Source: an uncultured bacterium (GTDB lineage Bacteria > Planctomycetota > UBA1135 > GCA-002686595). Taken from it: a stretch of DNA of 64,000 nt. Below, piece after piece: positions 58,719-64,000 of this stretch. The stretch is from NCBI GenBank assembly GCA_938083085.1, contig CALLKX010000052.1:1-64000 (forward strand), read 5' to 3'. The notes beneath the pieces are model-generated. The model was not told the DNA's origin and searched no databases. It saw nothing but the letters and a program-made list of their open reading frames with translations. Each line of letters starts with the position of its first letter. The first letter of the stretch is position 1. The position numbers and the translations under genes are program-made.

Positions 58719-59879
58719 TCAGCGCCGACTGCGCGACCGACCCGGCTTGGAGCGCTCGTCGGACGAGCCCCCGCGCCCCTCGGCAGCAGCACGCTTGGCG
58801 GTGACGGTCATGGCCTCGGTCACCGCAGAGCGCCCGTTGACGCCGCGCCGAAGCCGCTCGAGCGCGGCCCGGTAGACCTGCCACAGACCCTCGGTCGAGA
58901 GGGCCGCGAGGCGGCCCTTGTCGACGTCTCCCAGGTCCCCAACGCTCGCCAACCCGGCGAGCACCTCGGCCCGCCGCGAGGCCAGGGCTGCCTGCCGCAG
59001 CGACCGTCCGGAGAGCTCGGGGCGCGCCGCACGCAGACTCACCGTGGGTTCGGAGAGCGCGGCGAGCCGACGTGCCTGTGCGCTCCGAGCGCTCCGGAGC
59101 TTCTCCCACCGCTCGGGGGCGATCCCGAAGGACGGATCGCGCCGCATCCTCCTCGAGAACCCGCGCACGAACTGATCGTCCGACCCGTTGTCCATGTGCT
59201 CCCATGCTGTCTGGCTCATGCCGGACGGAAGACCCTCGCGGGCCACGTACTCCCGGCAGCGCTGCCTGAGCTCTGCGATCAGCGCGTCCCGCCGTTCCTC
59301 GGCCGGGAGACTCTGCAGCGCCCGGACCGACTCCGCGTCCAGACCCAACTCTCGGCCCACCTCGCTGAGGTCACGCAAGACCTGCTCCACCGCCCGCCGC
59401 CTGACTCGGTTGATCGCCTCATCACGCGCCGCTGCGTCGAGGGTCTCGAGCCGCGCGAGTTCCTCCTCCGTGAGCATCCGACGCAGCAGCGCCGCAGTCC
59501 TGTAGGTGCCGTCACGGAACAGACCGCGCACCACCCTCCGCCGCTCCCTCTCGGACAGCCGGCCCAGCGTGGCGCGCTGCTCCGGCCCCAGGGCCTTCTC
59601 CGTGGCGTCCAGCTCGTCGCTCAACCGACGGGCCCGCCGGAAGGCGCGCTGTTGCTCCTCGGGGGAGAGTGAGCGGAGCCGCTCGAAGCGCTCCACCATG
59701 CGCGCACGCTCGGCGTGATCCATGGACTGCCACCGCTCCAGGAGCTCCGCCCGGCGCACGGCCCCGAGCGCCGGCATATCCCCGGCGGCCTGAGGTTCGT
59801 CGGGCACCGACACCGCGGGCGCCGCGCTCACCATCAGACCCAGCATGAGCAGCCAGGAGAGGGTCCATCTTGTCCTCAT
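58719..59879 (-). CDS. Exported helical protein (DUF3106-like N-terminus)
   Basis: A 386-residue protein with a signal peptide (MRTRWTLSWLLMLGLMVSAA) and then an Arg/Glu/Leu-rich helical body. The first part (LLERWQSMDHAERARMVERF, RLRSLSPEEQQRAFRRA) looks like the DUF3106 type that often accompanies ECF sigma/anti-sigma genes. The Ser/Arg-rich tail is basic. It starts 5 bases after the anti-sigma stop, so the three genes form one operon. Probably periplasmic; may sense or relay envelope stress, by context only. Confidence 0.65.
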   Translation of the reverse strand: MRTRWTLSWLLMLGLMVSAAPAVSVPDEPQAAGDMPALGAVRRAELLERWQSMDHAERARMVERFERLRSLSPEEQQRAFRRARRLSDELDATEKALGPEQRATLGRLSERERRRVVRGLFRDGTYRTAALLRRMLTEEELARLETLDAAARDEAINRVRRRAVEQVLRDLSEVGRELGLDAESVRALQSLPAEERRDALIAELRQRCREYVAREGLPSGMSQTAWEHMDNGSDDQFVRGFSRRMRRDPSFGIAPERWEKLRSARSAQARRLAALSEPTVSLRAARPELSGRSLRQAALASRRAEVLAGLASVGDLGDVDKGRLAALSTEGLWQVYRAALERLRRGVNGRSAVTEAMTVTAKRAAAEGRGGSSDERSKPGRSRSRR

Positions 59880-59883
59880 CGAA

Positions 59884-60414
59884 TCAGCCCCCGAGCTCCA
59901 GCAACTCCAAGAAGACGGCGTCACGCGGGTCCACCACCAGCGCGACCTCTCGCTCGAAGGAATCGAACTCCTGCTCGAGGAACTCCAGGGACTCCAGGAG
60001 AGGGAGCGCCGCGAGCAGCTCCTCGCTCGGGCTTTCCAGGGACGCGACCTGTCCGCCAGCGAGCGGCTCCGCGGACAGCCCATCAACCCCCAGCGGGAGC
60101 CATCCGGCCCCCGCGGCGACGAGCACGCCGGCAGCGGCGGCCGCGGCCGTCCACCTCACCAGACGGAGTCGACGCCTCCGCGTATCGGCCCGGATCGCCG
60201 CCCGCACCCGGTCCTCGAGGCCACCGGGCAGGCTGACCTCATCGAGCTCGAGCACCGCGTCCAGGACGCGGTCACTCTCGGCGGACAGCAGGTCGTGGAC
60301 CCTCCGGCGAGCCTCATCGCTCAGCCTCGGGGCCGGATCGACACCCAGCAGCTCATCGAGCTCGCGCCGTGGCTCACGGGTATCGCCGAAGTTCTTTTCA
60401 GGTCCGGGGGTCAT
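59884..60414 (-). CDS. Membrane anti-sigma factor candidate
   Basis: A 176-residue single-pass protein. The cytoplasmic N-terminus (1-80) has no obvious zinc-binding HCC motif. One membrane segment near 88-103, then a periplasmic part (about 105-176) rich in Leu/Glu. Overlap with the sigma gene by ATGA and the size suggest it inhibits that sigma factor. Family by context rather than motif. Confidence 0.6.
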   Translation of the reverse strand: MTPGPEKNFGDTREPRRELDELLGVDPAPRLSDEARRRVHDLLSAESDRVLDAVLELDEVSLPGGLEDRVRAAIRADTRRRRLRLVRWTAAAAAAGVLVAAGAGWLPLGVDGLSAEPLAGGQVASLESPSEELLAALPLLESLEFLEQEFDSFEREVALVVDPRDAVFLELLELGG

Positions 60415-61076
60415 ATCGCCTCCCTCTCGAAGAGCGGCTGGAGCCGTGCACGGAGCGACTCTCTCGCACGGTGGATCATTGACTTGATGGCCTTCTCCGA
60501 GGAGCCGACCACGTCGGCGATCTCGGCGAAGCTGAGGGAGTGATATCGCGCCAAGACCATGGCTATTCGCTGGCTGTCAGGGAGCTCTGCGATCGCGGCC
60601 CGGACCTCGCGGATGACATCAGCGCGGGCGACCCCTTCCGCAGGGTCCAGCTCGGCGCTGTCCGGCAGCTCGAGGCCTCCCTCGTCATCCAGCCCGGCGT
60701 CGAGCGACAGGTGGCGACGGCTCCTCGATCGCTCGGTCTCGTTGATGCAGATGCGCCAGACGATGGTGTACAGCCAGGTGGAGAAGCGGGCCGTCGCCGT
60801 GTAGCGCGCGCGCGCCTTCACGACGCGCAAGAACACCTCCTGAACGAGGTCCTCGCGCCCTGGGTGTCCGCGACCGAGGAAGCGCGTCAGCAGGGCGTAG
60901 ACCTGGCCCGAGTAGACGTCCACGAGCTCGTGGAAGGCCTGCTCATCCCCCCCCTGCCAGGCGAGCATGAGCTCCGCGCCTCGGTCAGGCACTGCCCCCT
61001 CCGGGGCGCCGCCCGCGGCGGGTGGCACCGCGAAAGGCACGGCGGCGCGTTGGGGCGGGTCGGGAGGCAGGGTCAT
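60411..61076 (-). CDS. ECF-type RNA polymerase sigma factor
   Basis: A 221-residue ECF sigma factor. Region 2 (REDLVQEVFLRVVKARARY, then FSTWLYTIVWRICINE) and region 4 (ELPDSQRIAMVLARYHSLSF, then IADVVGSSEKAIKSMIHRARE) are both complete. A Pro/Ala-rich N-terminal extension of about 35 residues precedes region 2. Heads a three-gene operon with the anti-sigma and DUF3106-like genes. Target promoters are not identifiable here. Confidence 0.93.
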   Translation of the reverse strand: MTLPPDPPQRAAVPFAVPPAAGGAPEGAVPDRGAELMLAWQGGDEQAFHELVDVYSGQVYALLTRFLGRGHPGREDLVQEVFLRVVKARARYTATARFSTWLYTIVWRICINETERSRSRRHLSLDAGLDDEGGLELPDSAELDPAEGVARADVIREVRAAIAELPDSQRIAMVLARYHSLSFAEIADVVGSSEKAIKSMIHRARESLRARLQPLFEREAI

Positions 61077-61167
61077 GGCCGTGAGGTGGAACCGAGGAGG
61101 ACCCCCGAGGTTCCGGTTCCGCTCCAGGACTTATCGGCCGGGGGAGCGGTGGATCCCGCGCCTGGAG

Positions 61168-62385
61168 TCAACGCAGCCATCTCGCGGCCCGGAGGGGCCA
61201 GACCGCCGCGTCCGCGCGCGCGAAGATTCTGCTCCGAGACACCGGGCCACGCTCGCGGCTATCGCGGCTGATCCCCGTGGCATCTCCGACGACGAAGACC
61301 TCATCCGGACCCAGCTGGAGGGGCGCGCCGGCGCCAAAATCACCCCGGGCCGACACATGGAAGTCACGCTCAACCCGGACGTTACGGACCTGGAGCACGA
61401 CCCCCTCCCCACCCAGGCGGACCCGCTCGCCGAGGCTGACGGCGCTCATGTCAAAGGCTGTCGGATGGAGCGTGTTGCCGCGGTAGTCGTAGTCGAACTC
61501 GAGCTCGAACTCCCCGATCTCGAAGCGCAGCAGGTTGTCGATGTTGCTGAAGCGGACGGGCAGCCACTCCCCGATCGGGACCGCGGTCCGCCCGTAGACG
61601 AAGTACTCCACCGGATCCGGCTGCGCCATGCGACGGAACAGGTCGACCCGAGTCACGTCCTCGCCCTCGTAGATCGGCACGGAGACCTCGAAGACGTCCC
61701 CCTGCTCCATCAGCTGGACACAGATGCGCCCGCCCGCATCGAGGAGCTTGATCTCAAAGGACACGGCCACGTCGTGCACCACCTGCTGCCCGCGCCGGAC
61801 CGAGCCGTCTGCTTGCAGGGCCCCGTCATCCACGCGGTCGTGGAAGCCAAGCAGCCCGAGGCTGGCGGAGCGCGCCACCGCGCTCCCGTCCATCTCCCAG
61901 ACCTCACCCGGCCCCCCGACGGGGCCATCCACCTGGGACCAGGGGTCCGCATACGCGCCGCCGTGCCGCCAGTGCTCGTCGATGGACTGGAGCCGGGAGT
62001 CGAACATCGGGGTCAGCGGAGGCCTCCTCCCCTCACCGCGCAGGGCGGCACCCTCAATCCGAACGTCACCCGTGGGGTCGAGGGAGATCACCTCGCCAGG
62101 GAGGCCGATGACGCGCTTGATGGAGGCACCTCCCCCCACGCCGGTGAACGCCACGATGTCGAAGCGCTCGAGCGGGTCCACGTCGTAGCGCAGGAAGACC
62201 CACTCGCCGGTCTCGACCGTGGGCGCCATCGAACCAGACACGACCGGGAAGAACCAGCCCACCTTAGCCTTGAAGAGGACCGCCGAGACCCCGGCGAGGA
62301 TGACCCCGATCGCCAGCCGCCCCAGCAAGCGTCGCCGGCCGACGCGGCCCCCGCCGCTCGCCGTGCTCTCCCGGGAGGACTCCAT
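61168..62385 (-). CDS. lepB: Signal peptidase I with large insertion
   Basis: A 405-residue type I signal peptidase, longer than the usual 200-320. After one N-terminal membrane segment (about 22-40), the catalytic Ser is in SGSMAPT (about 51-53) and the Lys in SIKRVIGLPGE (about 88). The closing box VFVVGDATGISRDSRERGPV is near the C-terminus. Between them lies an extra region of some 230 residues, beta-rich (VSFEIKLLDAGGRICVQL, FEIGEFELEFDYDYRGNTLH), resembling a jelly-roll insert. The start ATG overlaps the mgtE stop by one base. Catalytic residues look intact; function of the insert is unknown. Confidence 0.85.
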   Translation of the reverse strand: MESSRESTASGGGRVGRRRLLGRLAIGVILAGVSAVLFKAKVGWFFPVVSGSMAPTVETGEWVFLRYDVDPLERFDIVAFTGVGGGASIKRVIGLPGEVISLDPTGDVRIEGAALRGEGRRPPLTPMFDSRLQSIDEHWRHGGAYADPWSQVDGPVGGPGEVWEMDGSAVARSASLGLLGFHDRVDDGALQADGSVRRGQQVVHDVAVSFEIKLLDAGGRICVQLMEQGDVFEVSVPIYEGEDVTRVDLFRRMAQPDPVEYFVYGRTAVPIGEWLPVRFSNIDNLLRFEIGEFELEFDYDYRGNTLHPTAFDMSAVSLGERVRLGGEGVVLQVRNVRVERDFHVSARGDFGAGAPLQLGPDEVFVVGDATGISRDSRERGPVSRSRIFARADAAVWPLRAARWLR

Positions 62386-63758
62386 CAGCGCATGGCGATC
62401 TCACGCGCCACGAAGATGTAGATCGCCGAGCCAGAGACGTCCGAGAGGGCGATGAGGAAGGGGCCTGCGACCACCGCCGGGTCGATCCCCAGGCGGCGGC
62501 ACGCGATCGGAATGATGCCGCCGAGCATCGCTGCCCAGGCCACGGCCGCGAAGACCGCGCACCCGACCGCGGCGCCGAGACCAGGGGTACCCGCCTCGAT
62601 GAAGCCTGCCACGAGCCACGTCGCGACCCCGCAAAGAGCGCCGATCAGGGTCCCTACGCCCCACTCGGTGAGGAACACCGACCACTCACGATCCTCGTCT
62701 ACCTCACCTGTGGCGAAGCCGCGGACGAAGATGGTCGAGGACTGGATCCCGACGTTGCCCGCGAGCCCGACGATCAGCGGCAGGTACCGGAGGATCGCCT
62801 GCTGGACGCCGCTCTCCCCGCCCTCCGTGCCATGGCCGAGCCCGATGGCGAGAATCTTGGCGCTCGCGAGGCCCGCGAGCACGGTGAGCCCCATCAGCGG
62901 CAGGCGTTGACGAACCCGCACCAGGACCGGCAGGCGGGTCTGCTGCTGGTCCGAGCCGACGCCGACCAGCAGCGCGAGGTCCTCATCGACCTCCTCTTCG
63001 AGGATCGCCGCTGCGTCCTCCGCGGAGATGACCCCGAGCATCCCGCCGGCGTCGTCGACCACCGCCACCGACTGGAGCCCGTACTTGGCCATCAGCTGGG
63101 CGACGCCCTCCTGATCCTCCTCCACCGCGACGACGAACGGCTCGCACATCACCTCCTCAACGGGGGAGTGGATGGTGTGCGTCAGCAGAGCTCGGTCGGA
63201 CAGGTAGCCGATCGGCCGGCGCTGCTGATCGAGGACGAAGACACCGACCTCCGACTCGATGTCCTCGGCGCCCTTGCGGACGCTCTTGACCACGTCTCCC
63301 ACGCGCTCACCCGGCTTGGTGACCACGAAGTCGGTGGCCATGATGCCCCCCGCGCTTTCGGGGTCGAAGCTGATCAGGGTCCGGAGGGCATCGGCGGTGG
63401 CCGGGGAAAGGCGCTCGAGGGCGTCGTTGGCCACCCGGTCGTCGGCCTCGATGAGCACGTCGGCCGCCTCGTCGGAGGGGAGCTCTTCCAGGACCTGGGT
63501 CAGGAGGCGAGCGTCCAGGGGCGCGATCAGCTCCTGAGTCAGGGCCTCATCAGCGTGCTCCAGGATCGACGCCTGGCAGTTGGGAGGCATGGCCCCAAAG
63601 ACGAGGCTGCGGTCGCGATCCTCCGTGTCCCGGAGCCACTCCACGGCGTCTGCGGGGTGGACATCGACGAGCAGCACCGCAGCCCGTGCGGGCGATTCCG
63701 CAAGGACCTCACGGAAGGCATTCTCCGCGGCCTCGAGGCTCGGGTCGGGGGCGGTCAT
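62385..63758 (-). CDS. mgtE: MgtE-type magnesium transporter
   Basis: A 457-residue Mg2+ channel. Cytoplasmic N-domain (about 20-135, LEELPSDEAADVLIE), tandem CBS domains (about 140-265) that sense Mg2+, and five C-terminal membrane segments with the pore motif region PLIVGLAGNVGIQSST and ALSDVSGSAIYIF. The pore-facing Asp of the family appears in ALSDVSG. Complete. Divergent from the gene starting at 63920. Confidence 0.95.
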   Translation of the reverse strand: MTAPDPSLEAAENAFREVLAESPARAAVLLVDVHPADAVEWLRDTEDRDRSLVFGAMPPNCQASILEHADEALTQELIAPLDARLLTQVLEELPSDEAADVLIEADDRVANDALERLSPATADALRTLISFDPESAGGIMATDFVVTKPGERVGDVVKSVRKGAEDIESEVGVFVLDQQRRPIGYLSDRALLTHTIHSPVEEVMCEPFVVAVEEDQEGVAQLMAKYGLQSVAVVDDAGGMLGVISAEDAAAILEEEVDEDLALLVGVGSDQQQTRLPVLVRVRQRLPLMGLTVLAGLASAKILAIGLGHGTEGGESGVQQAILRYLPLIVGLAGNVGIQSSTIFVRGFATGEVDEDREWSVFLTEWGVGTLIGALCGVATWLVAGFIEAGTPGLGAAVGCAVFAAVAWAAMLGGIIPIACRRLGIDPAVVAGPFLIALSDVSGSAIYIFVAREIAMR

Positions 63759-63813
63759 GAATGCTCGGAGCGAGCGCCGGGGAGCGCGGGGCGGGCGGAC
63801 GAAGAAATCAGTT

Positions 63814-63829
63814 CCTGAGAGGTCTCAGG
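63814..63829. promoter_or_regulatory. Perfect 16-bp inverted repeat upstream of mgtE
   Basis: CCTGAGA-GG-TCTCAGG, 7-base arms, 2-base centre, 55-70 bases before the mgtE ATG and about 90 bases before the divergent gene. It could be a repressor operator for either, or a hairpin in an mgtE leader. Confidence 0.4.
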
Positions 63830-63858
63830 GGAGGCCAAACGGAAGCGGACGGACGGGC

Positions 63859-63864
63859 TAAGAT
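63859..63864 (+). promoter_or_regulatory. TAAGAT -10-like box of the gene at 63920
   Basis: TAAGAT sits about 55 bases before the ATG at 63920, unlike the leaderless examples elsewhere. No good -35 is visible. Confidence 0.3.
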
Positions 63865-63919
63865 ACGTGACGGCGCAGGGGGCGACCAACTCCCCGATCC
63901 CGCTCCTGCCCAACAGCTG

Positions 63920-64000
63920 ATGATGGAAACCAACGGCCAGGCCAATGACGCACTGATCCACGACTGGAATGACGAGGACCCCGCCGGGTTCGGGGAAATT
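63920..64000 (+). CDS. Start of an unrecognised gene, cut by window edge
   Basis: Two consecutive ATG codons (63920 and 63923) open a frame of 27 codons to the right edge, reading MMETNGQANDALIHDWN followed by DEDPAGFGEI. No strong ribosome-binding site precedes it. Too short to place; the LIHDWN segment is faintly like the N-terminus of some acyltransferase (2-isopropylmalate synthase-like) proteins, but I would not rely on it. Confidence 0.5.
   Translation, partial: MMETNGQANDALIHDWNDEDPAGFGEI

Overview
This window is GC-rich and protein-dense, from a diderm, flagellated bacterium. Signs of the outer membrane and envelope are several lipoproteins with lipoboxes, an STN/secretin-type exported domain and a cysteine-type sulfatase. 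FlhF and FlhG point to a polar flagellum. The sulfatase, exported HEAT-repeat protein and ECF sigma/anti-sigma pair resemble gene content common in Planctomycetota, but that placement is inference; no rRNA or tRNA gene is present to test it.

Layout. 1-7599: RhlE-like helicase (cut by the left edge), a crotonase, a sulfatase, a membrane protein and an exported M1-type peptidase. 7703-8985: a CheC/CheX-like gene and flgM, divergent, each with a sigma28-type promoter. 9186-12411: a transglutaminase/hydrolase fusion and an M20 amidohydrolase. 12509-23652 (minus strand): one long operon fliO-P-Q-R-flhB-A-F-G, a small membrane protein, fliA, then five small genes that include two lipoproteins. 23774-29551 (minus strand): fliT-like, fliS, fliD and three short flagellin genes. 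29853-31223 (plus): a sigma54 activator. 31504-36663 (plus): an unfamiliar five-gene cassette of signalling relics and TPR/envelope proteins. 36694-50911 (plus): an FlrB/FlrC-like two-component pair, flgB, flgC, fliE-J, motE-like, motA, two motB genes, fliL, fliM, fliN. 50955-63758: housekeeping genes (pepN, glycosyltransferase, HAD phosphatase, HEAT protein, mnmH, ECF sigma/anti-sigma module, an unusual signal peptidase I, mgtE). A partial gene starts at 63920.

Regulation read from the DNA. Two near-perfect sigma54 promoters lie upstream of fliO and of the five-gene cassette. Both have the same dyad operator, TGTCGC-N5-GCGACA (one copy at fliO, three copies at the cassette), which predicts a common enhancer-binding activator; two candidates are encoded here. 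Sigma28-type promoters (TCAAG-N14/15-GCCGAYAA) lie before fliD, motA, flgM and the CheC-like gene. fliA sits inside the sigma54-driven operon, so the hierarchy sigma54 plus activator, then FliA, held by FlgM, can be proposed from sequence alone. Several unrelated genes also have a TANNNT box 6-9 bases before the start codon, which suggests leaderless mRNAs.

The best candidate for something undescribed is the cassette at 31504-36663 (kinase relic, pseudo-receiver fused to an intact GHKL ATPase, a single-pass protein with two DLFDF motifs, and two exported TPR-type proteins) with its operator array. Second is the block of small envelope proteins downstream of fliA. No flgE/flgD/flgK/flgL, rod genes beyond flgB/flgC, or core chemotaxis genes are in the window.
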